Below are positions 1 to 6,554 of a DNA stretch of 10,001 bases, piece by piece. Every line of letters begins with the position of its first letter. Within the stretch, counting starts at the first letter, position 1. A program made the translations under genes and the position numbers. The notes beneath the pieces were generated by a model. The model saw only the letters and a program-made list of their open reading frames with translations, did not search any database and had not been told where the DNA came from. Location of the stretch: positions 1 to 10,001 of the forward strand of contig SKHC01000026.1 of the NCBI GenBank assembly GCA_007117145.1, given 5' to 3'. The stretch comes from Candidatus Woesearchaeota archaeon (GTDB lineage: Archaea; Nanobdellota; Nanobdellia; Woesearchaeales; 21-14-0-10-32-9).

Positions 1-23
1 AAATAAACTTAAAAACAATTACG

Positions 24-1220
24 ATGAAGTTAACCTCAGAAAAAAAAGCTGTGTCTATAATTGGAATATTATTCTACATAGTAACATATGTGACACTTGC
101 AATACTCACCCAAGCAGACCCATGGCCAGTATTTCTTGGAACTTTGCCCATCTTCTTCTACGTAGTGATAGCAGTCGCAGTCACACTTCAAAACATAGAC
201 CATAAAATGATACTGCTTTTACTTGCATTTTTACTACCAGCACTATTCTTTTTACTATGGCTTTCAGAATCAATCTCTGATCTTTCAAGAATGGATGGCC
301 AAGTACTAGTTGCAATCCAAACAATACTATTACTATTACTCACAGGCATACTATTATTAGTTGAAAAATCATATCAAACCAAAGAAAAACAAAAATTCAA
401 ACAAAAACAGCAAGAATCAATAGATACAAAGAAAGAACTAGAAAAATACGTAAGACAACTAGACCTTTTAAGAGACGAACTAGAAAGAAGCCAGAAGTAT
501 AAAGAGCAAGCAGAAAAATTCGATGAACAAATGGCTGAATACACGACGAAGATATACGAATTAGAACAAGAAATATCCAGTCAAAACGAGATAAAAGACA
601 AAATAGAACACTACAAACAACGCATAAATGGCTACGCTGAAGCACTTGGAAAACTAGAAGAAAAAATACAAGAAAAAAACAAGTATGAAACCCTAGCTAA
701 AAAGTATCAAAACAAAAACGAAGAATACAACAAAAGAATTCACGACTTGCAAGACAAACTGACAAGAACTCAAGAAGAATTAAAAGTCACAAAAACCAAC
801 GTGACAAGCACTTTGAGAGGAGTTGAAGATAAATGTAAAGCAATAAACTTCGTAGTGGGAAGAGTATACGCAGACAAAAGAGGCGGAAGCAAGGAAGTCA
901 GACAAAAACTACACATTCCATCAGAGCTCTACAATTCGTTTAGCAAGATGAGAAGCGAATACGACCCAGCTCAAATACCAGAACTCATACAACTAGTAAA
1001 AAGCATATACAGCCACTTACTACAATTAGAACTGCCTGAACACAACCTGATAAAAACAAGAAAAGAATACTTGCCTGTGCTAAGAGACCCAGAAGGAAAA
1101 TCCAAGATCATTGACGTGTTAGAAAACAATGATAACGACCCGGTAAGAGAATACTTCTTAGAAGCAAAAGAAATCTGCAACAGACTAATAGTTTACTTTG
1201 AAAACGAAGAAAAAAAATAA
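24..1220 (+). CDS. Four-helix membrane protein with long cytoplasmic coiled coil, function unknown
   Basis: No family is recognised. The 398-residue product has four hydrophobic segments at about residues 9-29, 36-55, 61-81 and 93-113. A highly charged Lys/Glu/Gln-rich heptad-like region at about 117-265 reads as a long coiled coil, and a compact C-terminal part at about 268-398 looks globular. The N-terminus begins with basic residues (MKLTSEKK) and the stretch after helix 4 is strongly charged, so by the positive-inside rule both termini should be cytoplasmic. This would make it a membrane-anchored rod, perhaps structural or scaffolding; that role is inference only. The start ATG has no clear Shine-Dalgarno site and only 23 bases of upstream sequence are visible, so neither the promoter nor an upstream operon partner can be judged. 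Its stop lies 2 bases from the end of the convergent Dps gene. The coiled coil will give spurious hits to unrelated coiled-coil proteins in similarity searches. Confidence 0.85.
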   Translation: MKLTSEKKAVSIIGILFYIVTYVTLAILTQADPWPVFLGTLPIFFYVVIAVAVTLQNIDHKMILLLLAFLLPALFFLLWLSESISDLSRMDGQVLVAIQTILLLLLTGILLLVEKSYQTKEKQKFKQKQQESIDTKKELEKYVRQLDLLRDELERSQKYKEQAEKFDEQMAEYTTKIYELEQEISSQNEIKDKIEHYKQRINGYAEALGKLEEKIQEKNKYETLAKKYQNKNEEYNKRIHDLQDKLTRTQEELKVTKTNVTSTLRGVEDKCKAINFVVGRVYADKRGGSKEVRQKLHIPSELYNSFSKMRSEYDPAQIPELIQLVKSIYSHLLQLELPEHNLIKTRKEYLPVLRDPEGKSKIIDVLENNDNDPVREYFLEAKEICNRLIVYFENEEKK

Positions 1221-1222
1221 AA

Positions 1223-1636
1223 TTATAAGTGGCTTTCAATCATCCACACACTCTTCTCATGAAACTTCAAAAGTTCTGTGAGCATATCTTGAGCTCCAGG
1301 TTCTTCATCATAATTGATGATTACCTCTTTTAATGCGTGAACTATGTGCTTGTGGTCTTTGAGTAAGTCTTTAAGCATCTCATCCTCTGACAAATTCTTA
1401 CCTGCTTCTTTCAAATCAGTTTTTGCCAAATACTCTTTCATTGACCCAAGAGGTGTTCCTCCTAAGATTTTTATTTGCTCAGCTAACTCATCAATTAAGT
1501 CATCCATCTCTTCGTAGTGTTTCTGAAACAACTCGTGCAAGAATATGAATCTTGGACCTTTAATGTTCCAATGATAATTCTTTGTTTTTAAATTAAGCAC
1601 GGATAAATCCGATAAAATATTGTCTAAACTATGCAT
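1223..1636 (-). CDS. dps: Dps/ferritin-like iron-storage and DNA-protection protein
   Basis: The 137-residue product matches the Dps branch of the ferritin superfamily. The diagnostic block runs from the NYHWN motif (H22) through FLHELF (H34) to DELAEQIKILGG (D49, E53). These correspond to the inter-subunit ferroxidase ligands His, His, Asp and Glu of bacterial Dps. The usual aspartate four residues after the second His is glutamine here (Q38). Dps proteins form 12-subunit shells that oxidise Fe(II), usually with hydrogen peroxide, and store Fe(III), limiting hydroxyl radical formation. The protein is shorter than E. coli Dps because it lacks the basic N-terminal tail used there for DNA binding; the final helix is present, so it is probably complete. 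There is no cysteine pair of the thioferritin (DPSL) type. The start is fixed by a strong ribosome binding site. The gene is convergent with the coiled-coil gene and divergent from the membrane protein at 1734. Confidence 0.9.
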   Translation of the reverse strand: MHSLDNILSDLSVLNLKTKNYHWNIKGPRFIFLHELFQKHYEEMDDLIDELAEQIKILGGTPLGSMKEYLAKTDLKEAGKNLSEDEMLKDLLKDHKHIVHALKEVIINYDEEPGAQDMLTELLKFHEKSVWMIESHL

Positions 1637-1640
1637 TTAT

Positions 1641-1648
1641 ATCACCTT
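1641..1648 (-). promoter_or_regulatory. Strong Shine-Dalgarno site of the Dps gene
   Basis: On the minus strand AAGGTGAT lies 4 bases before the ATG and matches the 16S 3'-end complement (AUCACCUCC) over most of its length. It fixes the start codon at 1636. A weak TATA-like TTTTAATA at 1671-1678 (minus) could place the transcript start just upstream of this site, but this is less certain. Confidence 0.75.
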
Positions 1649-1704
1649 TAAAAAAGGAAAGATAGCTACGTATTAAAATGTTTCTTATTAACAAATCACA
1701 ATAA

Positions 1705-1713
1705 TTATAAATA
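1705..1713 (+). promoter_or_regulatory. TATA box for the 1734 operon, probable leaderless transcript
   Basis: TTATAAATA is centred about 25 bp upstream of the ATG at 1734, the distance at which archaeal TBP/TFB promoters place the transcription start on the A of the ATG itself. There is no Shine-Dalgarno sequence between it and the ATG. A leaderless mRNA is therefore the simplest reading. It lies in the 97-bp divergent spacer shared with the Dps gene. Confidence 0.6.
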
Positions 1714-1733
1714 AGAAAAACATACAAAGTATC

Positions 1734-2228
1734 ATGGTGGATTACAGACAAGGAATAGTTTCAATCACAATAGCTATTCTATTCACGTTTTTCGTGTTTG
1801 CTAGTGTGCAAGCCGTAAAACCACAACCTTCATACAATGATTTCTGTGATGTTTACGATTTCCCTCAAAGACAAAATCTTTCAGAAGAAGAATTCGAACA
1901 GCAAAGACAAGAATTCGATGAAAGACACAGAGCATGCCAATCAGCCTACGACTCAGCAAGAGACGAATACAGGTTATTCGTTTTCTTAGTTAGCGCAGTT
2001 ATCAGCTTACTAGCAATATTTGTAGCACTCAAACTTCCAAGCAAAGACGAAGTAATGACAATGATATCATCAGGACTATTACTTGGAGGACTAATCTCCT
2101 TATTTGTTGGAACAATCTGGGGGTGGCAAGGAATACACATCTACGCAAGGCCGTTAGTGTTATTATTCGAATTAGTCCTAGTCATATTCTTAGCTTACAA
2201 AGCTCTTTCCAAAAAGAAGAAAAAATGA
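1734..2228 (+). CDS. Four-helix membrane protein with two-cysteine external loop, function unknown
   Basis: No family is recognised. The 164-residue protein has hydrophobic segments at about 7-27, 80-100, 110-130 and 140-156. An acidic/Gln-rich soluble loop at about 28-79 separates helices 1 and 2. The C-terminus is a lysine run (KKKKK), and the positive-inside rule puts both termini in the cytoplasm and the loop outside. The loop holds the only two cysteines, C38 and C68, which could form a disulfide. The gene is the first of a two-gene operon: its TGA overlaps the ATG of the sugar dehydrogenase (ATGA, 2225-2228), so the two are probably translationally coupled. This suggests joint function at the outer membrane face, for example as an anchor or partner of the dehydrogenase, but no residue pattern for heme, quinone or metal binding is visible. 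Translation probably starts on a leaderless transcript. Confidence 0.85.
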   Translation: MVDYRQGIVSITIAILFTFFVFASVQAVKPQPSYNDFCDVYDFPQRQNLSEEEFEQQRQEFDERHRACQSAYDSARDEYRLFVFLVSAVISLLAIFVALKLPSKDEVMTMISSGLLLGGLISLFVGTIWGWQGIHIYARPLVLLFELVLVIFLAYKALSKKKKK

Positions 2229-3346
2229 CTCGGCTCAGATACCTACTTTTTTCATTCACAGTATTAGTAGTTGTTGTCGGAATTAGTTTATTTGTATACA
2301 TGCAGTCAGGACCACAAAAATTTCCTTCAACAGAATTTGAAGAAACAACAATCCCAAACCCAGGCGTGGAAGTAGAAGATTTCGTTTCAGGCCTTGAAGT
2401 TCCATGGGCAATAGTTTTTTTAGATGATGAAACAGCACTAGTAACAGAAAGAGCTGGAAGAATCAGAATTATTCATAACGGAACCTTGCAAGAAGAGCCA
2501 TACTTAGAAGTCAATGCTGATGCAAGAGGCGAAGGAGGACTTATGGGAATAGACAAACACCCAGAATTTCCTTTGGAGCCATACATTTACGTGATGTACA
2601 CAGCAGAAAATGATAACAGGGTGTCAAAAATAAAACATGAAGGCACAAGAGGAGAATACATTTCTTCCATAATTGAAGGATTAGATAAAGCGAGAAACCA
2701 CAACGGAGGCAGAATCAAATTCGGACCAGACGGTTATCTTTACATAACAACGGGCGAGCAATTCCAAGCAAGCGCAAGTCAAGACCTGACTAGTTTAAGT
2801 GGAAAAATACTTAGAATTACAAGTGAAGGTGAAATCCCAAAAGATAATCCCTTCGGAAACGAAATATACAGTTATGGTCATAGAAACCCGCAAGGACTCG
2901 CATGGAACACAAAAGGAGATATGTACAGCTCAGAGCACGGTCCAAGTGGAGAATTCGGAGTCTTTGCTCACGATGAAATAAACAAAATACGTAAAGGTAA
3001 AAACTATGGTTGGCCAGAAGTCATTGGAATTGCAGGAAAAGAAGAATTTGAAGACCCGATAATAGTTTGGGCAGAAAAGGCAGTTCCGCCGGGTGGAATG
3101 ACGTTTCACAAAGATAAATTATATGTTGCAACGCTTAGAAGCAGAGCCTTAATAGTGATAGAATTTGAAGAAGGAGAAATCAGTAGCGTAGAAAGATGGT
3201 TTTCACTTGGAGACTATGAAGGAGTATATGGAAGACTTAGAGATGTTTACTCTCACAATGAATACATCTACGTTTTAACAAGCAACAAAGACGGAAGAGG
3301 AACACCTCTTGAGGGAGATGACAAAATACTAAGAATCAAAATTTAA
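2225..3346 (+). CDS. Membrane-anchored PQQ-type aldose/glucose dehydrogenase
   Basis: This is a six-bladed beta-propeller of the glucose/sorbosone dehydrogenase family (GSDH, PF07995; YliI/Asd-like soluble aldose dehydrogenases). These enzymes oxidise the C1 hydroxyl of aldoses with PQQ as cofactor. I take the ATG at 2225 as start, giving 373 residues; an open frame extends back to 2123 but lies inside the upstream membrane gene. Residues 6-25 are a hydrophobic signal anchor or signal peptide without a lipobox cysteine, so the catalytic domain should face outside. Family motifs in order: GLEVPWAIVF (56-65), ERAGRIRII (75-83), GEGGLMGIDKHPEF (102-115), the catalytic-site motif RNHNGGRIKFGPDG with H159, YGHRNPQGLAW (217-227) with the PQQ-contacting arginine region, and SEHGPSG...DEIN...GKNYGWP (236-264). 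No PQQ biosynthesis genes are visible, so the cofactor might be imported or the fold might serve another reaction. Its stop overlaps that of the convergent gene. Confidence 0.88.
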   Translation: MTRLRYLLFSFTVLVVVVGISLFVYMQSGPQKFPSTEFEETTIPNPGVEVEDFVSGLEVPWAIVFLDDETALVTERAGRIRIIHNGTLQEEPYLEVNADARGEGGLMGIDKHPEFPLEPYIYVMYTAENDNRVSKIKHEGTRGEYISSIIEGLDKARNHNGGRIKFGPDGYLYITTGEQFQASASQDLTSLSGKILRITSEGEIPKDNPFGNEIYSYGHRNPQGLAWNTKGDMYSSEHGPSGEFGVFAHDEINKIRKGKNYGWPEVIGIAGKEEFEDPIIVWAEKAVPPGGMTFHKDKLYVATLRSRALIVIEFEEGEISSVERWFSLGDYEGVYGRLRDVYSHNEYIYVLTSNKDGRGTPLEGDDKILRIKI

Positions 3347-4095
3347 GCATAAGCTAATTCTTCAACAATTCTCTTATAAGGTTGCTTTCTATCAGCACCT
3401 TTTCTTATAACTTCACCTTTAAATTCGAATAGGTTGTCAAGATGAGTTGATTTCAAACTAAGTCTATCTTGTTCTGATAGTTTAGGATTAGTATATGCTT
3501 GGTTGAACCTTTTCAAGTACTCTGGCAGGTTCTCTGAAGGAACTTCATCTACAACTCTTTGAGGATTCTTTAAAAAACCATCTAACACTTCTTTGTCTAA
3601 ACCTTGAAAACTATCGAGTAAATTATAAGAATCCATTATTGGCAATCTTTCAATAAAATAAGGAACACTTCTACCTATGCCAAAAGCTGAGCTTGGATGC
3701 TTTGCAATGTATTCTCCAGCTATACTTGTAATATCTTTAGTTGTGTTTCTTTTGTGATACGTAGTCATAAATCCATGGGTTAAACCTTCAAAACCATAAA
3801 GCACTTCATCATCTTTTAAATTATGAGGCTCTATTACTGATTTGTAAGTGGAAGAAATATTTGGATTAAGCTTATGCATTAAACTTAAGTTTTCAGGAAC
3901 TCTTGGAATAAATTGTTTAGTGCCAAAATTATATTTATCTGTGAAAAATTTTAAAACTTCATCGCCAACTAACTTCTTAGCCTTCACGTGATCTTGAACA
4001 ACTCGTTTTTTTTTATCTTCATCCACTAAACCAGTTATTTTGTCCTCTAATTCACTCCTAAATCCCAATCCAGAAAACAAGTAAAGCCATACCAT
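3343..4095 (-). CDS. Hypothetical protein of 250 residues, no family recognised
   Basis: I do not recognise this protein. It is 250 residues long, soluble-looking apart from a short hydrophobic N-terminal stretch (MVWLYLFSGLGF, too short for a convincing membrane helix), and rich in charged and aromatic residues. Most of it reads as alpha-helical. A glycine-rich central stretch at about 97-150 includes GFEGLTHGF and FGIGRSVPYF. There is no cysteine, no Walker motif, no obvious metal site and no repeat. The start is supported by an AGGTG Shine-Dalgarno site 5 bases upstream and by a TATA box further up, so it is very likely a real gene. It is divergent from the branching enzyme with an 87-bp shared promoter region, and its TAA overlaps the TAA of the sugar dehydrogenase by 4 bases (TTAA, 3343-3346). 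Context gives no clear functional clue. Confidence 0.75.
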   Translation of the reverse strand: MVWLYLFSGLGFRSELEDKITGLVDEDKKKRVVQDHVKAKKLVGDEVLKFFTDKYNFGTKQFIPRVPENLSLMHKLNPNISSTYKSVIEPHNLKDDEVLYGFEGLTHGFMTTYHKRNTTKDITSIAGEYIAKHPSSAFGIGRSVPYFIERLPIMDSYNLLDSFQGLDKEVLDGFLKNPQRVVDEVPSENLPEYLKRFNQAYTNPKLSEQDRLSLKSTHLDNLFEFKGEVIRKGADRKQPYKRIVEELAYA

Positions 4096-4100
4096 ACTAG

Positions 4101-4105
4101 CACCT
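4101..4105 (-). promoter_or_regulatory. Shine-Dalgarno site of the 250-residue hypothetical gene
   Basis: AGGTG on the minus strand, 5 bases before the ATG at 4095, complements the archaeal/bacterial 16S 3' end. It supports this start codon and shows that this gene is read from a leadered transcript, unlike its divergent neighbour. Confidence 0.6.
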
Positions 4106-4131
4106 AATTAAATATATTAGTATACGTTTAA

Positions 4132-4140
4132 CTATATAAA
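4132..4140 (-). promoter_or_regulatory. TATA box for the 250-residue hypothetical gene
   Basis: TTTATATAG on the minus strand is a close match to the archaeal TATA consensus. It lies about 41 bp before the ATG at 4095, which predicts a transcript start near 4110 and a leader of about 15 bases that contains the AGGTG site. Confidence 0.5.
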
Positions 4141-4154
4141 TGTTATGAAAAGCA

Positions 4155-4163
4155 TTATAAAAA
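4155..4163 (+). promoter_or_regulatory. TATA box for the branching enzyme gene, probable leaderless transcript
   Basis: TTATAAAAA is centred about 24 bp upstream of the ATG at 4183, with a purine-rich BRE-like stretch (GAAAAGC) just before it. There is no Shine-Dalgarno site between box and ATG. The spacing predicts transcription starting at or next to the start codon. An alternative TATA (ATATAAAT, near 4134-4141) overlaps the divergent promoter. Confidence 0.55.
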
Positions 4164-4182
4164 GAGCAAACATAACAAAAAC

Positions 4183-6117
4183 ATGGATTATGAGTGGCAA
4201 ATAAGACAAAACCAAAAACCAAAAAAAACAAAGTTCGAACCAGAATTTGCCCCGATAATTCTGAAAAGAGAAAAAAACAATCTAACAGTATTATTCCAAG
4301 TATTATCAAAAGACTTTGAAGACTTATACTTAACAGGACCTTTCACAGACTGGTCAACAGATGAAACCAAACTTTCAAAATACAAATTTGAAAGAAAAGA
4401 AAACAAACAAATTCTAAAAACAAAATTAAAACATGCACAGCCATACAAGATACTCAAAGTAAAAAACGGTGAAAAACAACTAGTACAAGACCCTGCAAGT
4501 TATTACTTTGATGACTTTGGAAACAGCATACTTTGGGACTACAACCACGAAAAAGCATACAAACCAAAATACTCACATGTAAAAACAAACAAAAGCACAA
4601 GGATACTACAAACAGACTTGCCAGGGTTAATAGTGCATTTCTTCGATGGCCAAAGAACTGCAAGTCAAGTACCCAAAAACAAGTATTACAAATTCATAGC
4701 CCAAAGTGGAGTTATCAAAAAAATAAAGGAACTTGGATTCAACGCAATACAATTCTTACCTTTCGCACAAAACATAGATGGAGACAACTGGAAATACAGG
4801 TATTTAGTACCGTTCCAATACGCAATTCAAAAAAACTTTGGAGATCCAGATGACTTTATGCAAATGATAGATGAATTCCACAAGGAAAACATAGCAGTAA
4901 TTGGAGACTTCGTTTTAGGACACATACCTCATAAAGACTACGAAATATTTGGTCAAAAATCAGACAACAACGGATTACACGTATGGAAAAAAAATCATGA
5001 ATACTTATACTTCAAAGACGCGACGCATTGGGGAACGATGAGAATAAACTACGATGATGAAGACGTTAGAAAATTCTTCATCGAAAGTTGCTTGCACTTT
5101 CAAAACACATACAAAATAGATGGCTTTAGAATAGATAATGTGGATGGAATAATTAGATACGGTCCAAATGGAGATGAACAAGAAAGACCAAATGGGAGAG
5201 TTTTTTTAAGAGAATTAAACAACTCAATCTATGAGTACAATCCACAGTCAATAATAAACTTTGAAGCACACTACTTTTATGGAGACAACGCGAAGATGCT
5301 TGTAGCCCCTATAAAATCAGATAAAAGAGCACTTGGAGCTACAGCGTATAATAGTAGCAGACTAACATATTATTTTCATACAGAATACATGTTAAAAGCA
5401 GGCCATGAAATAAGTGCTTGGAAATTCAAACACATAAACGAAGAAAAAGAATGGGGGAAAAGCAATTCTACAATAGCAGACTTTCACAATCATGACGCGG
5501 CAGCAGGGCTTATGTCAATGAGAGCAACAGGAAGCTTTGCATACAACGCAATGACATACAACAACCCAGAAAACCACGTTCACGCAGTTGGAAAAATAAA
5601 AGTTATGGAAGCCATAATTAGCTTTGCAACAGAAGGCAGAACTCTTGATTTACTTCAAACATTTTTATTACAACCAGGCACCTTTGAACACGACTCAAGT
5701 ATCAACTGGGCATTACTAAAAAAACCGTTAAGCCAAAGCATTGTAGAATACAAAAAACAAATAAACCTCTTAATGGAAGAAGATGCGTTTAATCCAGAAA
5801 ACACAGATAAAAGAAAATTCTTAAACGTAGATGATCAAAACAAAATACTTGTAATTCAAAGAACGGGAAAAAAGAATAATTTTGTTATTGTAGTAAACCT
5901 GACAAGTAACACGCACTACAACTACAAAGTAGGATTAATAGACAAATCAGATTTAAAAGTTGTCTTTAACAGTGATGATTTCAAGTACTGCGGATTTGGA
6001 CTTAGCCAACCAAAAAACCTAACTAACAATCCAAGTAATTCATTTGAAGTTTTGGATAGGGAAGTACAGTTATCAATAATAGCGCCATACCAAGTACTAG
6101 TTCTAAAGGCTGTTTAA
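4183..6117 (+). CDS. glgB: GlgB-like 1,4-alpha-glucan branching enzyme (GH13 family)
   Basis: This 644-residue protein has the GlgB domain order. An N-terminal CBM48/E-set beta-sandwich lies at about 32-115 (LYLTGPFTDW, then a DPAS stretch matching the DPYA of branching enzymes). The catalytic (beta/alpha)8 barrel spans about 145-520 and the C-terminal beta-domain about 555-644. The GH13 regions are recognisable: region I VIGDFVLGH (D242, H247), region II DGFRIDNVDG (R316, nucleophile D318), region III NFEAHYF (acid/base E361), region IV DFHNHDAAA (H437, D438). Branching-enzyme features include the WGTMRINYDDEDVRKFF block and the closing VVNLTSNTHYNYKVG followed by a FNSDDFKYCGFG element (GlgB: NFTP...YRIGVP...LNSD..YGG). 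Branching enzymes cut an alpha-1,4 chain and rejoin it as an alpha-1,6 branch in the cytoplasm. Regions III and IV diverge from the bacterial consensus, so amylase, debranching or transglycosylase activity remains possible. No other glycogen gene is in the window. Confidence 0.85.
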   Translation: MDYEWQIRQNQKPKKTKFEPEFAPIILKREKNNLTVLFQVLSKDFEDLYLTGPFTDWSTDETKLSKYKFERKENKQILKTKLKHAQPYKILKVKNGEKQLVQDPASYYFDDFGNSILWDYNHEKAYKPKYSHVKTNKSTRILQTDLPGLIVHFFDGQRTASQVPKNKYYKFIAQSGVIKKIKELGFNAIQFLPFAQNIDGDNWKYRYLVPFQYAIQKNFGDPDDFMQMIDEFHKENIAVIGDFVLGHIPHKDYEIFGQKSDNNGLHVWKKNHEYLYFKDATHWGTMRINYDDEDVRKFFIESCLHFQNTYKIDGFRIDNVDGIIRYGPNGDEQERPNGRVFLRELNNSIYEYNPQSIINFEAHYFYGDNAKMLVAPIKSDKRALGATAYNSSRLTYYFHTEYMLKAGHEISAWKFKHINEEKEWGKSNSTIADFHNHDAAAGLMSMRATGSFAYNAMTYNNPENHVHAVGKIKVMEAIISFATEGRTLDLLQTFLLQPGTFEHDSSINWALLKKPLSQSIVEYKKQINLLMEEDAFNPENTDKRKFLNVDDQNKILVIQRTGKKNNFVIVVNLTSNTHYNYKVGLIDKSDLKVVFNSDDFKYCGFGLSQPKNLTNNPSNSFEVLDREVQLSIIAPYQVLVLKAV

Positions 6118-6123
6118 TTGATA

Positions 6124-6554
6124 TTACTTCAATTTAGTCAGAATTTTTTGTGTGAATTCAAACACCTTGTTTGCATACTCTTCATCTAAAGAGCTACCAT
6201 AATAAAGCATACCGTTCCTAAAATACCTTATTTGATCTAAAAACTGTACGTCTCTTTCGTTAAAACTCAAATTCTCGGATAAGAAACCTCGGCTTCATGA
6301 GCTCCCTGTCCTAGCGCGTTATATCCTTTCAAAAGCATTTTAGCTCTAATCAAACCCATAACAACATCATAACAGGACTTGACAGTATCATTGGCAGTCT
6401 CTTCATTTATTCCAAACACATTTACTTTTTTTTCCAAAAATAAATAACTTTTTTGTGATTATTCTCTTAAAAACTCGGCTCTTGATCTATCTGGAGATTG
6501 TTTTTTTACAATGCCTTGTTTTAGGAATAAATCAAAATTCTTTATAGCTCTCAA
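6124..6554 (-). pseudogene. Broken HEPN-domain protein, partner of the upstream nucleotidyltransferase
   Basis: No intact reading frame covers this stretch, but reading it on the minus strand with one frame change restores a HEPN protein of about 143 residues. It would start at TTG 6554-6552, which overlaps the TGA of the nucleotidyltransferase gene and sits 9 bases after an AGGAGG site. The first lesion is a TAA at 6461-6459 (codon 32, where GAA would read through). The frame then continues through FGINEETANDTVKSCYDVV and KGYNALGQGAHEAEV. Near 6283/6282 one base appears to be missing, and the rest follows as SENLSFNERDVQFLDQIRY and FRNGMLYYG up to a TAA at 6126-6124. The last element is the HEPN core motif, with Tyr (6204-6202) where RX4H ribonucleases have His. 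The 431-base length is one short of a multiple of three, as a 1-base deletion predicts. Two lesions argue for decay; sequencing error is less likely but possible. Confidence 0.8.

Noticed and set aside
2123..2224. Upstream extension of the sugar dehydrogenase reading frame to 2123
   Set aside because: It lies within the coding region of the membrane protein. The ATG at 2225 overlaps the upstream stop (ATGA) and is followed directly by a typical signal-anchor sequence.
4533..4853. 106-residue frame inside the branching enzyme gene, plus strand
   Set aside because: It is a shadow in another frame of a well-supported GH13 gene, with no promoter, ribosome site or recognisable motif.
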